From Bacilli bacterium (GTDB lineage: Bacteria > Bacillota_I > Bacilli_A > RF39 > UBA660): a stretch of 36,553 bases of DNA. Under the pieces are notes generated by a model. That model was not told the DNA's origin, did not search any database, and saw nothing but the letters and a program-made list of their open reading frames with translations. The number at the start of each line of letters is the position of its first letter. Within the stretch, counting starts at the first letter, position 1. The stretch covers positions 1 to 36,553 of the forward strand of contig JAFXPU010000022.1 of the NCBI GenBank assembly GCA_017527675.1, written 5' to 3'. A program made the position numbers and the translations under genes. Below, piece after piece: positions 24,463 through 33,102 of the stretch.

Positions 24463-26631
24463 ATGTTTAATAATTTTTCTGAAGAAGCCCGTAAAACAAT
24501 TATATTAGCTAAAAATGAAATGTCAGAGTTAAATCATCCTTATGTTAGTTCAGAACATTTATTATTGGCTATTTTAAAAAGTAATAATGATATTTCTAAG
24601 CGCTTAAAAAATTACAATATTACATATGATAACTTTAAAAAAGAAATAATAAAAATAATAGGTATTGGTAAAAAGAAAAGTGAATGGGTTTTATATACCC
24701 CAATGTTTAAAGCAATACTTGAAAAAGCTATTTTAATAAGTGGTGATGATGATTGTGTAACTATTGATAATTTGTTTGAAGCTTTATTAGATGAAGGAGA
24801 GGGTGTAGCAGTAAGAATTCTTTTAAGTATGAATATTAATTTAGATACTTTATATAATGATTTTTCTTCTCATCAAGTTAAAAAGAGTAAAAAGAAAAAG
24901 ACCATTTTAGATGATATAGGTCAGGAATTAACAGCTATAAATAGTAATTTAGATCCCGTAGTAGGCCGAGAAAAAGAGATAAAAAGAATTATGGAAATAT
25001 TAACTAGACGTACTAAAAATAATCCTTTATTAATTGGTGAAGCGGGTGTTGGTAAAACTGCTATTGTAGAAGAATTAAGTCGGTTAATTAAAGAAAATGA
25101 TGTACCACAAAAATTGATTAATAAACGTATTATAAGTATAGATATGTCTTCTTTGGTAGCTGGTACTAAGTATCGTGGGGAATTTGAAGAAAAAATTAAT
25201 AAAATCATTAAAGAAGTGGAAAATGATAGCAATATTATTCTATTTATTGATGAAATTCATACTTTAGTGGGTGCTGGTGGTGCTGAGGGGGCTATTGATG
25301 CTGCTAACATCTTTAAACCAGCTTTAGCCCGTGGTAGAATTAAAGTCATTGGTGCTACTACATTAGTAGAATATAAAAAGTTTATGGAAAGTGATAAAGC
25401 TTTAGATAGACGTTTTCAAACAGTAATGATTGAAGAACCTACTAAAGAAACAATTAAAAAGATTATAACTACTTTAAGACCAATATATGAAGATTATCAT
25501 AAAGTAATTATTCCTGATAAAATAATTGATCGAATAATAGATTTAAGTTCTAAATATTTAAAAACCAGAAAAGAACCAGATCGTACTATTGATATATTAG
25601 ATGAAGTATGTTCTCATACTAATATTAAGGAAAATAAAAATTTAGCTAATTTTAATAGATTAAATAAGCAATTATATAATGTTATTAAATTAAAAAAAGA
25701 TGCTATTATTAATGATAATTATGATATGGCAGCAAAATATAAAGAAGAAGAATATGCTTTAATGACGACAATAAATAATTTAGAAATTAAATTAGCTAAA
25801 ACAATTAAACATGAAATAACTAATAAAGATTTAGAAGAAGTTATAGCTAGTAAAGTAAATATACCAATTTATAAATTAAATAATAAATTTAATAAAGATA
25901 AAATATTAAAAGAATTAAAAAAAGATATAATAGGTCAAGATGATGTTTTAAATTATTTTTTAAATAATTTTAAAAATAACATTACAAATAATAATTGCTT
26001 AGCATATCTTTTTATTGGTAAAACAGGAGTAGGTAAAACCTTATCAGCTACTAAGTTAGCATCATGTTTGAATTATCATTTATTAAAACTTGATATGAGT
26101 GAATATCAGGAAGTTCATACAATATCTAAATTAATTGGAACAACAGCCGGTTATACAGGTTATAATGATATAGCTATATTAGATAGTATTAATGATTATC
26201 CTTTTACTTTACTCGTATTAGATGAAATTGATAAGTGCCATGAGAGTATATTAAATCTTTTTTATACAGCAATTGATAATAATATTATTAAAAATAGTAA
26301 AGGTGAAAATATCTATTTTAATAATACAATTATAATAATGACATCATGCTACGATGGTAATAATATAGTTGGATTTAATAAAATAGATAAAAAGAGTAAA
26401 TATAGTAATTCTTTTTCAAAAAGTTTATTAAATAGAGTTAATGTTTTAGAATTTAGCGATTTAAGTAAAGATAGTATTATTAAAATAGTAAATAAAATGA
26501 CTTCTAAAAAGAAATTTAAAGCAAAAGATAAAGAAAAAATATTATCATTAACAGATTATAAAAATAATGGAGCACGTGAAATACCTTATATTATAAAGGA
26601 TTTAGAAAATGACTTTGCAAAAGTGTCATAA
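24463..26631 (+). CDS. clpC: ClpC-type AAA+ unfoldase
   Basis: An ATP-dependent unfoldase that feeds proteins to ClpP. The 722-residue protein has a double Clp N-domain (1-140), a first AAA+ domain with Walker A GEAGVGKT (192-199) and Walker B LFIDEIH, a ClpC-type middle helix pair (about 418-455), and a second AAA+ domain with Walker A GKTGVGKT (519-526), Walker B LVLDEID and pore loop GYTGY. The ClpP-docking tripeptide VGF is present at 636-638, and the sensor-2 arginine in GAR near the end. It is shorter than Bacillus ClpC (about 810) mainly through trimmed second-domain parts. The usual ctsR-mcsA-mcsB genes are absent here, and I see no CtsR operator, so its regulation differs. AAAGGAGG precedes the ATG. 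Confidence 0.93.
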   Translation: MFNNFSEEARKTIILAKNEMSELNHPYVSSEHLLLAILKSNNDISKRLKNYNITYDNFKKEIIKIIGIGKKKSEWVLYTPMFKAILEKAILISGDDDCVTIDNLFEALLDEGEGVAVRILLSMNINLDTLYNDFSSHQVKKSKKKKTILDDIGQELTAINSNLDPVVGREKEIKRIMEILTRRTKNNPLLIGEAGVGKTAIVEELSRLIKENDVPQKLINKRIISIDMSSLVAGTKYRGEFEEKINKIIKEVENDSNIILFIDEIHTLVGAGGAEGAIDAANIFKPALARGRIKVIGATTLVEYKKFMESDKALDRRFQTVMIEEPTKETIKKIITTLRPIYEDYHKVIIPDKIIDRIIDLSSKYLKTRKEPDRTIDILDEVCSHTNIKENKNLANFNRLNKQLYNVIKLKKDAIINDNYDMAAKYKEEEYALMTTINNLEIKLAKTIKHEITNKDLEEVIASKVNIPIYKLNNKFNKDKILKELKKDIIGQDDVLNYFLNNFKNNITNNNCLAYLFIGKTGVGKTLSATKLASCLNYHLLKLDMSEYQEVHTISKLIGTTAGYTGYNDIAILDSINDYPFTLLVLDEIDKCHESILNLFYTAIDNNIIKNSKGENIYFNNTIIIMTSCYDGNNIVGFNKIDKKSKYSNSFSKSLLNRVNVLEFSDLSKDSIIKIVNKMTSKKKFKAKDKEKILSLTDYKNNGAREIPYIIKDLENDFAKVS

Positions 26632-26676
26632 AAATTTAAAAAAATAAAAAAAAGAGGTATTAAATTGCTTTTTTTA

Positions 26677-26685
26677 TGTTATAAT
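26677..26685 (+). promoter_or_regulatory. Extended -10 promoter of the gene pair at 26703
   Basis: TGTTATAAT, 17 bases before the ATG. The region before it (26642-26675) has an A run and a T run (AAAAAAG ... CTTTTTT) that may form a weak terminator for clpC. Confidence 0.5.
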
Positions 26686-26702
26686 TAATACAGGTGATTC
26701 AA

Positions 26703-27242
26703 ATGGATATATTAGAACAAATACAACAAAATTTGAATGCTAATAAAGATTTTACTAAGGATTTTAAATATAAAATCTTTGAGTTAATTCTTTTATTCAA
26801 TAAGAAATATCCTGATGTTAATCTAGATACATTATGTTCAAAGATTAAAACGGTCACATTTGAAAAAAGTGGAACCTTTGAAAGACGTGGAACATTTACT
26901 TATGATCCTAAAAAGAATAAGGTATCATTTGATGCTAAACGTATAAAAGATTCTGATTATGACATTGACAATATGATGATGAAAGCTGTTATTGCTATGG
27001 CTACTGCAAAAGATACATACTATGGCTTTAATAAAGATGATAAATTATCTGCTTTAAATAAAGCTGTAACAGAAATGATTGCTACATCAATTGTTGGTAA
27101 TGAAGGTATTTCGGATTATGAAGAAGAAATACTAATAGCAAATTTACTTTCAAAAGTACTTGGGGTTGATTTTTTAATAGAATCATATTTCAAAAATGAT
27201 TCAGATGCAATATTTAGAAAATTGGTTGAGTTGGAGGTATAA
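26703..27242 (+). CDS. Conserved-looking cytosolic protein of unknown function
   Basis: A 179-residue protein I do not recognise. It has no signal peptide or membrane helix. The N-terminal part is helical (ILEQIQQNLNANKDF); the middle has short strands (TFEKSGTFERRGTFTYDPKKNKVSF), then mostly helices containing IDNMMMKAVIAMATAKD. No metal-binding or nucleotide-binding motif is visible. The start is ATG at 26703 with AGGTGAT (26692-26698). It is separated by only two bases from the next gene, and the two likely form an operon. Confidence 0.8.
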   Translation: MDILEQIQQNLNANKDFTKDFKYKIFELILLFNKKYPDVNLDTLCSKIKTVTFEKSGTFERRGTFTYDPKKNKVSFDAKRIKDSDYDIDNMMMKAVIAMATAKDTYYGFNKDDKLSALNKAVTEMIATSIVGNEGISDYEEEILIANLLSKVLGVDFLIESYFKNDSDAIFRKLVELEV

Positions 27243-27244
27243 TT

Positions 27245-27574
27245 ATGAGTAATGCTGAAAAAAATATGAATGTATTAAATTATGTTAGTGATTTAAAAGA
27301 AAAAAATGATGGGGTTATTTCTAATGAATATAAGAATGTTGTAAAATATTCATTTACATGTGGTAAATTAGCTGTTGAAAAGAACTATGTGCCTGTTTCT
27401 ACATTAGGAGAAATGATTGCTATGGTTCCAGAAAACATGGAAGCATTTACAAGAGAACATGTTGAAAGTCTTGATTCTGTTTTAGATGATGCTAAAAAAG
27501 ATTATAACGATTTAAAAGTTATGAAAATGGTTGAAGAAGACTATGAACCAAAAGTAAGAGCAAAAGCTGCCTAA
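27245..27574 (+). CDS. Small helical protein of unknown function
   Basis: A 109-residue, mostly helical and acidic protein with no recognised motif. GGAGG at 27233-27237 precedes the ATG, and it follows the previous gene by two bases, so the products may act together. Codon use (for example TTTACATGTGG, GTTCCAGAA) includes more of the codons used by the ribosomal genes than the surface genes, which suggests decent expression. Its stop codon lies in the loop of the terminator hairpin. Confidence 0.8.
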   Translation: MSNAEKNMNVLNYVSDLKEKNDGVISNEYKNVVKYSFTCGKLAVEKNYVPVSTLGEMIAMVPENMEAFTREHVESLDSVLDDAKKDYNDLKVMKMVEEDYEPKVRAKAA

Positions 27575-27587
27575 GCGGCTTTTTTTG
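27563..27587 (+). terminator. Terminator overlapping the stop codon
   Basis: AAAGCTGC (27563-27570) pairs with GCGGCTTT (27575-27582), loop CTAA, then Ts. The TAA stop is in the loop. Confidence 0.85.
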
Positions 27588-27632
27588 TTGAATAAAAAGG
27601 GTTTTTATGATAAACTTATAAAGAGGTGTAAT

Positions 27633-29279
27633 ATGACAAATAAAGAATTAGCTGATCTACTTATTCCTGATGTAGATTCAAATATAGATTATTATGAAAA
27701 ATTATATAAACCAAGAAATGTTGAGGGAATTGTAACTCGTTTTGCTCCATCACCAACAGGGTTTGTTCATATGGGTTCTTTACTAGCTTCATTTATTGAA
27801 AATAAGGCTGCCAAAGATACTAATGGAGTATTCTATTTAAGAATAGAAGATACTGATCAAAAAAGAGAAGTAGAAAATGGTGTTCAAGGTATTATAGATG
27901 ACCTTAATTATTTTAATATTGATATTGATGAAGGTGTTGTATCAGAAACTGAAGAAAAAGGAGAATATGGTCCATATACTCAAAGTAAAAGAAAAAATAT
28001 CTATCGTACTTATGCTAAACATCTAATTGAAGAAGGACTAGCTTATCCATGTTTCTGTTCACCAGAAGAAATTGAAGAAACAAGAATGATTCAAGAAAAA
28101 AGAAAAGTAAGAATTGGTTACTATGGTCGTTTTGCTAAATGCCGTCGTTTAACAAATGATGAAATAAAAGAAATGGTAGAAGCCGGAAAACCATATATCA
28201 TTCGTTTTAAATCACATGGTGATTATGATACTAAGATTAAAATTAATGACTTAGTAAAAGGAACATTAGAGTTCCCAGAAAATGATATGGATATTGTAAT
28301 TATTAAAAGTGATGGACTTCCAACTTATCATTTTGCTCATGCTATTGATGATCATTTAATGCGTACAACACATGTTATAAGAGGAGATGAATGGGTTAGT
28401 TCACTACCTTTACATGTTCAATTATTTGAAACATTAGGTTTTGAACCACCTAAATATGCTCACTTATCACCAATTATGAAAGAAGAAGATGGTAAGAAAA
28501 GAAAACTATCTAAAAGAAAAGATCCCGAAGCAGCAGTTAGTTATTATAATGAACTTGGTATTCCAATTGAAGCTGTTAAATTATACTTAATGACAGTAGC
28601 TAACTCTAATTTTGAAGAGTGGTATTTAAAAAATCCAGATGGAAAATTAGAAGATTTTAAATTTGATTTTAAAAAGATTTCTTCATCAGGTGCTTTATTT
28701 GATGTTGAAAAATTATTTAATATTTCTAAAAATTATATTTCACGTTTATCTAAAGATGAAGTATATGATTCATTAGTTAAATGGACTGCTACTTTTGATA
28801 AAGAATTTAATGAAATATTGCTAAACAATGAAGAATATGCTAAACGTGTATTTAATATTGAACGTGAGCAAGCTAAACCACGTAAAGACTATGTATATTA
28901 TAGTGATATTAAAAATCAAATATGGTATATGTTTGAAGAATATTTCACTAAATTTGAAAAAAATTATGAATGGCAAAAGATTACAGATATAACTGAAATA
29001 AAAAATATCTTAACAACTTATGTTGATGAATATTTAGATGTTAATGATGATAAAGATACATGGTTTAATAAAGTTAAACAATTAGCTGATAAATTTGGTT
29101 ATGCATCAGATATGAAAGCTTATAAAGAAAATCCAGATGCTTATAAAGGAAATGTTTCTGATATTGCAACAATTATTCGTGTTGCTTTAACAACAAAAAG
29201 TCAAACTCCTGATTTATATGAGATAATAAATATCTTAGGTATAGATAGAGTTAAGACAAGAATAAATATTATTAAGTAG
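27633..29279 (+). CDS. gltX: Glutamyl-tRNA synthetase
   Basis: Charges tRNA-Glu with glutamate. It is a class I synthetase: the HIGH motif is HMGS (46-49) in RFAPSPTGFVHMGSLLAS, and the KMSKS motif is KLSKR (291-295). The family motifs YPCFCSPEE and HVIRGDEWVSS are present. Length (548) is above the usual about 480-500, with about 30 extra residues before the catalytic core and a long C-terminal part. Whether it also charges tRNA-Gln cannot be judged from sequence alone. I chose ATG at 27633 with GAGGTG (27623-27628). No T-box leader is visible upstream; the space is short and holds the preceding terminator. Confidence 0.95.
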   Translation: MTNKELADLLIPDVDSNIDYYEKLYKPRNVEGIVTRFAPSPTGFVHMGSLLASFIENKAAKDTNGVFYLRIEDTDQKREVENGVQGIIDDLNYFNIDIDEGVVSETEEKGEYGPYTQSKRKNIYRTYAKHLIEEGLAYPCFCSPEEIEETRMIQEKRKVRIGYYGRFAKCRRLTNDEIKEMVEAGKPYIIRFKSHGDYDTKIKINDLVKGTLEFPENDMDIVIIKSDGLPTYHFAHAIDDHLMRTTHVIRGDEWVSSLPLHVQLFETLGFEPPKYAHLSPIMKEEDGKKRKLSKRKDPEAAVSYYNELGIPIEAVKLYLMTVANSNFEEWYLKNPDGKLEDFKFDFKKISSSGALFDVEKLFNISKNYISRLSKDEVYDSLVKWTATFDKEFNEILLNNEEYAKRVFNIEREQAKPRKDYVYYSDIKNQIWYMFEEYFTKFEKNYEWQKITDITEIKNILTTYVDEYLDVNDDKDTWFNKVKQLADKFGYASDMKAYKENPDAYKGNVSDIATIIRVALTTKSQTPDLYEIINILGIDRVKTRINIIK

Positions 29280-29287
29280 GTGATTTA

Positions 29288-29650
29288 ATGTATTGTCCAA
29301 AATGTGGTAATTATGTTGAAGATGGGGCTCAATTTTGTAATAATTGTGGTTTAGCTCAAACTCCAACAACAGTTAGTAATAATTTAATTATTTCTCGTCC
29401 AGGAAAACTTATGGGAGCTGCTATTAATATTACAGTTAATATTAATGGTGTAGAAACTAAAATAGGGGCAGGAGATGTAGTAGGATTTAATCTATCTCCA
29501 GGCATGGCAGTTATTAAATATAAAGTATGGTGCCGTCGTGAAAAAGAAGTTACAATTAATGTTGTACCTGGGCGTAATTATTCAATTATATTTAAATACG
29601 ACCCATTATGGGGCGGATTTAAAATTGGAAAAGACTCAATTATAAATTAG
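29288..29650 (+). CDS. Zinc-ribbon protein with small beta domain
   Basis: A 120-residue protein. It begins with a zinc ribbon, CPKCG ... CNNCG (residues 3-20), followed by a short linker and a beta-rich domain (about 32-118; ITVNINGVETKIGAGD, then GMAVIKYKVWCRREKEV) that resembles small PEGA- or DUF2846-like domains. No membrane helix, so it is cytosolic. GGTGATTT precedes the ATG; it follows gltX by eight bases. The next gene also begins with a zinc site, so the two may be related in function, though none is known. Confidence 0.82.
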   Translation: MYCPKCGNYVEDGAQFCNNCGLAQTPTTVSNNLIISRPGKLMGAAINITVNINGVETKIGAGDVVGFNLSPGMAVIKYKVWCRREKEVTINVVPGRNYSIIFKYDPLWGGFKIGKDSIIN

Positions 29651-29678
29651 ATATTTTTAAGGGGTTATGGAGGTATAT

Positions 29679-30743
29679 ATGGAATTAACAGAGATAAAAT
29701 GTCCATGTTGTGAAGGAACCGTACAAATAAAAATTAATCAAAAAGAAGCAAAATGTAATTATTGCGATACTGTTTTTTTAATATCAAATATTATTGATCA
29801 AGATAAAAAAGAAGTATCTGAAGCAAAATCAAATGAAGAAAAAACACAATTAATTAAAAATGCTTCTAAATATAATGATTATTATCAAGAATTACATTTT
29901 GAATTTAGTCAATTATATTATAGTTTAAGGAATGGTTTATTAGAAAGTAATGGCTACTTTGATAAAAATATAGATTTGCCAAGAAGTGGTAATGGCAAAT
30001 TATGCAATTATGTATCAGGATTTGCTATTCCTATAGTATATTATAAAGATGTTGAAGTAAATAAAGAAAAATTAGCTCCAAATTACTATCGTAATCAATA
30101 TGAGGAATGGCTAAAAGAAAATAAAGATTTATATACTAAGTTGTTTGAACTGGAAACAAAATTAAGAGAAGTAGAAAAAAAACCACTTTCTTTAAGTAAA
30201 AATAAAAATAAAAAGATTACTAGTCCAAAAGAAAATATTACATTCTTAAAAGAAAAAAATTCAAATGATTTTGATGAAAAAAAAGTTACTGAATTAGAAG
30301 AATCTTTAAGCGTTAGAATCGATGATTTAAAATTTACTAAAATTGAATTATTACTTTTTTCTAAGAAGAAAGATGATTCTTATGATATTAAAAATCAATT
30401 TGATCGATTAAAGGGTGCTCACTTAAAGGGTAAGGAATTAAAGAAAAGAATAAAGGCATATGATAGTTTATCTGCATCAGAAATTGAATTCTTAAATAAT
30501 TGGTTAGCACTTTGCGATTTAGTTAAAAATTATGGAGAAACTTTAGTAACTTATTTAAAGAGTGTTGATCGTATTACAAATAGTGAAGAATCATTAAGTG
30601 CTGCTAATAAACAATTATTAAATAAATATGAAGAAATAATGGATGAAATTAAAATTGAGTTAGATAAAACAGAACTTCTTAACATAGTTAAAACTGGATT
30701 TAATGATTTAATGGATATTAAGAAGGAGAAGAAAATAAGTTAA
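29679..30743 (+). CDS. Zinc-ribbon and coiled-coil protein of unknown function
   Basis: A 354-residue protein. The N-terminus holds a zinc ribbon with CPCC (8-11) and CNYC pairs, followed by a long, Lys/Glu-rich, mainly helical region with several coiled-coil-like parts (about 120-240 and 260-350). Such proteins often bind other proteins or nucleic acids, but no specific family is recognised. The ATG at 29679 has TGGAGG (29668-29673) with five bases of spacing; an earlier ATG (29667) overlaps that site. It is preceded by the other zinc-ribbon gene and followed by a strong terminator, ending the gltX unit. Confidence 0.8.
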   Translation: MELTEIKCPCCEGTVQIKINQKEAKCNYCDTVFLISNIIDQDKKEVSEAKSNEEKTQLIKNASKYNDYYQELHFEFSQLYYSLRNGLLESNGYFDKNIDLPRSGNGKLCNYVSGFAIPIVYYKDVEVNKEKLAPNYYRNQYEEWLKENKDLYTKLFELETKLREVEKKPLSLSKNKNKKITSPKENITFLKEKNSNDFDEKKVTELEESLSVRIDDLKFTKIELLLFSKKKDDSYDIKNQFDRLKGAHLKGKELKKRIKAYDSLSASEIEFLNNWLALCDLVKNYGETLVTYLKSVDRITNSEESLSAANKQLLNKYEEIMDEIKIELDKTELLNIVKTGFNDLMDIKKEKKIS

Positions 30744-30747
30744 AAAG

Positions 30748-30773
30748 CAAAACTATATAGTTTTGTTTTTTTT
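30748..30773 (+). terminator. Terminator
   Basis: CAAAACT (30748-30754) pairs with AGTTTTG (30759-30765), ATAT loop, then eight Ts. Confidence 0.93.
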
Positions 30774-30837
30774 ATCTTCTTTTGTCGAATAGCAACATAT
30801 TATTTTTTATTATGTTAAAGTAATATTGGGTGATAAA

Positions 30838-31188
30838 ATGTTAACCGTTATTACGGAATTTAGGCGTGGTATATTCTTTGTTAGACTAAAGGGTAAACTA
30901 AATACTAAAACAAGTGAAATCTTAAAAAAGAAAGTAACTAATTTAGTAAAAGAATATGGCATTACGAATTTAGTAATAAATGTTAAGGATTTAAAAGAAA
31001 TAGATTTAGATGGTATAGCTGGCCTGTTTAATAATTATTTATATATTAGAAAATATGCTGGTACTAGCTTTTTATGTGGTTTAAATATTAATATTGAAAA
31101 AGATATTAAAAAATCGCAAATACTTAGTTATATACCTTTAGTAAATGATGAAATAAATGCTATGAAGGTGATAAAATGGATGGGGTAG
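30838..31188 (+). CDS. STAS-domain protein, SpoIIAA/RsbV-like, without phosphoacceptor serine
   Basis: A 116-residue single STAS domain, the fold of anti-anti-sigma factors such as SpoIIAA and RsbV, which release a sigma factor by binding its anti-sigma kinase. The pattern matches along its length: FFVRLKGKLNTKTSE at the start, NLVINVKDLKEID, then the loop and helix, and IPLVNDEINAMKVI at the end. The key motif D-S-[S/T]-G, whose first Ser is phosphorylated in SpoIIAA (Ser58), reads D56-L57-D58-G59. There is no Ser or Thr, so canonical phosphorylation is impossible. GGGTGAT precedes the ATG at 30838. The next gene is a matching sigma factor, overlapping by 13 bp; the kinase gene (spoIIAB/rsbW) that normally lies between them is missing. 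Confidence 0.88.
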   Translation: MLTVITEFRRGIFFVRLKGKLNTKTSEILKKKVTNLVKEYGITNLVINVKDLKEIDLDGIAGLFNNYLYIRKYAGTSFLCGLNINIEKDIKKSQILSYIPLVNDEINAMKVIKWMG

Positions 31189-31787
31189 ATATAACTTATG
31201 ATAATTTAATAAATAGTATTATTTATAAGTCATTTAGATTTTACAAAGATAAAGATGATTTATTTCAAGCAGGTTATATTGGTCTTATTGAAGCATATAA
31301 TAATTATGACTCTACCAAAGATACTAAATTTACTACGTATGCTTATCCATATATCTATGGGGAAATGTATAAATTAGTAAATTATGATAAAAACATTAAA
31401 ATAAATAAAAAAACCAATACTCTATATTTAAAAATAACTAAAGTAATGGCTTTACTATCTCAAAAATTAATGCATGAACCATCAACAAAAGAAGTAGCTG
31501 AATATTTAGAAATAGATGAAGAACTCGTAATAGATGCTATAACCGCATCAGCAGCCTTATTAGATATTGACGATAGACAAATAGGGTATGATGATGAAGT
31601 AATTGAAAATATGGCTTTAAATAGTGAAATAGAAAGACTAAATCCCGAAGAATATGAAATAATAAATAACCGTTATAAAAATGATTTAAGTCAGCAGGAA
31701 GTAGCTAATTTAATGGGTATTTCACAAGTTCAAGTATCTCGTAAAGAAAAGAAAATATTAGAAAAATTAAAAAGTAAACTAATTTAG
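31176..31787 (+). CDS. RNA polymerase sigma factor, SigF/SigG/SigB type
   Basis: A 203-residue sigma-70 family factor. Region 2 (about 20-75) has DDLFQAGYIGLIEA and FTTYAYPYIYGEM; region 3 (about 90-135) has EPSTKEVAEYLEI; region 4 (about 155-200) has LSQQEVANLMGISQVQVSRKEKKIL, whose QVQVSRxEK ending is typical of SigF, SigG and SigB. It is slightly shorter than SigF of Bacillus (about 255) and the start is compact. The ATG at 31176 has AAGGTGAT (31165-31172) and lies inside the STAS gene, so the two are coupled. In spore formers this place belongs to sigF after spoIIAB. Here its control must be by other means, since no anti-sigma gene is next to it. The tRNA promoter starts right after the stop. 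Confidence 0.9.
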   Translation: MDGVDITYDNLINSIIYKSFRFYKDKDDLFQAGYIGLIEAYNNYDSTKDTKFTTYAYPYIYGEMYKLVNYDKNIKINKKTNTLYLKITKVMALLSQKLMHEPSTKEVAEYLEIDEELVIDAITASAALLDIDDRQIGYDDEVIENMALNSEIERLNPEEYEIINNRYKNDLSQQEVANLMGISQVQVSRKEKKILEKLKSKLI

Positions 31788-31816
31788 TTGAAATAAAAAT
31801 TAAAATGTGCTAAAAT
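31788..31816 (+). promoter_or_regulatory. Promoter of tRNA-Ser
   Basis: TTGAAA (31788-31793), 17 bases, TAAAAT (31811-31816), with TG at 31808-31809. It starts inside the end of the sigma factor unit. Confidence 0.82.
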
Positions 31817-31833
31817 TAACTAGTAAGTTGATT

Positions 31834-31924
31834 GGAGTAGTACTCAAGAGGCTGAAGAGGCGCCCCTGCTAAGGGTGTAGACCGGGCAACTGGTGCGAGA
31901 GTTCAAATCTCTCCTGCTCCGCCA
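31834..31924 (+). tRNA. tRNA-Ser (anticodon GCU)
   Basis: The acceptor stem GGAGTAG (31834-31840) pairs with CTGCTCC (31914-31920). The anticodon stem-loop (31861-31877) holds GCT at 31868-31870. A long variable arm typical of serine tRNA follows, then a T arm with GTTCAAATC. The discriminator base is G and CCA is encoded (31922-31924). It reads AGC and AGU codons. It has its own promoter and a terminator shared with the convergent lipoprotein gene. Confidence 0.97.
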
Positions 31925-31937
31925 TTTTAATTAAAAA

Positions 31938-31969
31938 AGGAACTATTTATATAGTTCCTCTTTTATTTT
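31938..31969. terminator. Terminator after tRNA-Ser, bidirectional
   Basis: AGGAACTAT (31938-31946) pairs with ATAGTTCCT (31951-31959), TTAT loop, T-rich on the plus side and A-rich before it. The stop codon of the minus-strand lipoprotein gene (31943-31945) is in the stem. Confidence 0.88.
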
Positions 31970-32878
31970 GTCTAAATTATCATACATAATTGTAAAATAA
32001 TCTCTATCATTTTTTCTATCATCTTCAGATATAATATTTAAATTATCAAGTTCAATAACTTCTATTTCATAGTCAGCATAATTTTCTAATATTTCATTAA
32101 TAGTTGCATTAGTTGCTTTTCCTTTAGTAGTGTAAATATATTTAACTTCACCAGCTTCAATTAAATCTGTAACACTTTTAATTGTTTTTTGTGTTAAATT
32201 ATCATTTTCAACAAGTGATATAACATTAATATTATATTTAGTTAAATATTTATATAAATCATCACCAACAACAATAGTATTATGTGATGCTCTATTTGCT
32301 ACTTCACGATAATCAGCATCTAATTTTAGAAGTTCTTCTTTTAATTTTTGATAATTTTCATCTATTTCTTTTACTAAATAAGTACTAGATGTATATTCAT
32401 TAAAACCTTTTTTAATATTATTAGCAACAGTTAATAATTTAATTGGATCTAACCATAATTCATATACACTATTATCAAAATCAATAGAAGCAGCAACATC
32501 AATTATTTTTAAATTTTTATTTTCAATTAACATCTTATAGGCATATGTTTTTTCATTTACTAATGTTGGTAAATTATTATTTAAAACTAAATTACCATCT
32601 TGATCAAGTTCATAATATTCATTTAAACTATTAAAGATAAATAAATCACCTTTAGAATAGTCTTTAAGTAATTTATCGCTTACCTTATAACCTTCATGTA
32701 TACCAGTAGGGTAGACACTCTTAATTGTACTATGATCTTCATATAATCTTTTAGTTACGTATTCAATTGGATAAGATGTTGTATAAATAGTTATATCTTC
32801 CATATTTTTATCTTTAAAACAACCTGTTAATAATATTGGTATTAACAGTAACATACTAAGTATTTTTATTTTCTTCAT
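31943..32878 (-). CDS. ZnuA/TroA-like metal-binding lipoprotein
   Basis: A 311-residue substrate-binding lipoprotein of the metal ABC transporter type (cluster 9). The signal peptide ends in a lipobox, LLTGC, with C20 as the lipidated residue. Family features include [13 protein letters not shown], the long connecting helix near 160-200 and WLDP (141-145 region). Of the usual metal ligands, a His is kept near H61 (TGIHEG), but the usual His before WLDP is E140 (YELWLDP) and the usual FHD reads GDD (205-207). The metal site is therefore changed, and the ligand uncertain. No ATPase or permease gene is nearby. ATG at 32878 has AGAGGTG; the start lies inside the end of yidD (23-bp overlap). Confidence 0.87.
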   Translation of the reverse strand: MKKIKILSMLLLIPILLTGCFKDKNMEDITIYTTSYPIEYVTKRLYEDHSTIKSVYPTGIHEGYKVSDKLLKDYSKGDLFIFNSLNEYYELDQDGNLVLNNNLPTLVNEKTYAYKMLIENKNLKIIDVAASIDFDNSVYELWLDPIKLLTVANNIKKGFNEYTSSTYLVKEIDENYQKLKEELLKLDADYREVANRASHNTIVVGDDLYKYLTKYNINVISLVENDNLTQKTIKSVTDLIEAGEVKYIYTTKGKATNATINEILENYADYEIEVIELDNLNIISEDDRKNDRDYFTIMYDNLDKIKEELYK

Positions 32879-33095
32879 TATTACACCTCTTAATAACAGG
32901 ATCATATCCTTGAGTTCCCCATGGATTACATCTTAATATTCTTTTTAGAGACATCCACATTCCTTTTAATAGTCCATACTCTATTATAGCTTCAATAGCA
33001 TAATTAGAACAAGTTGGAACATGTCTACACATTTTATGCCATGGACCAGGAGTAAGTTGATATACTCTAATCATTCCTAACACTATATATTTCAT
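32856..33095 (-). CDS. yidD: Membrane protein insertion efficiency factor YidD
   Basis: A small (79-residue) membrane-associated protein that helps YidC-dependent insertion. The family motif is complete: [12 protein letters not shown] (about 22-33) with conserved cysteines, [19 protein letters not shown] and GYDPV. The N-terminal amphipathic segment with YQLTPGP is typical. I chose the ATG at 33095; a longer reading with an earlier start would pass through the -10 box. The ATG is so close to the -10 box (seven bases) that the mRNA may lack a leader, and no ribosome binding site is seen. In many bacteria yidD is near rpmH and yidC; here it is next to a metal-binding lipoprotein, which it overlaps by 23 bp. 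Confidence 0.93.
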   Translation of the reverse strand: MKYIVLGMIRVYQLTPGPWHKMCRHVPTCSNYAIEAIIEYGLLKGMWMSLKRILRCNPWGTQGYDPVIKRCNNEENKNT

Positions 33096-33102
33096 ATATT
33101 TA

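Noticed and set aside
27588-27632. T-box or other riboswitch before gltX
   Set aside because: The space is under 50 bases and has no T-box sequence or extra terminator.
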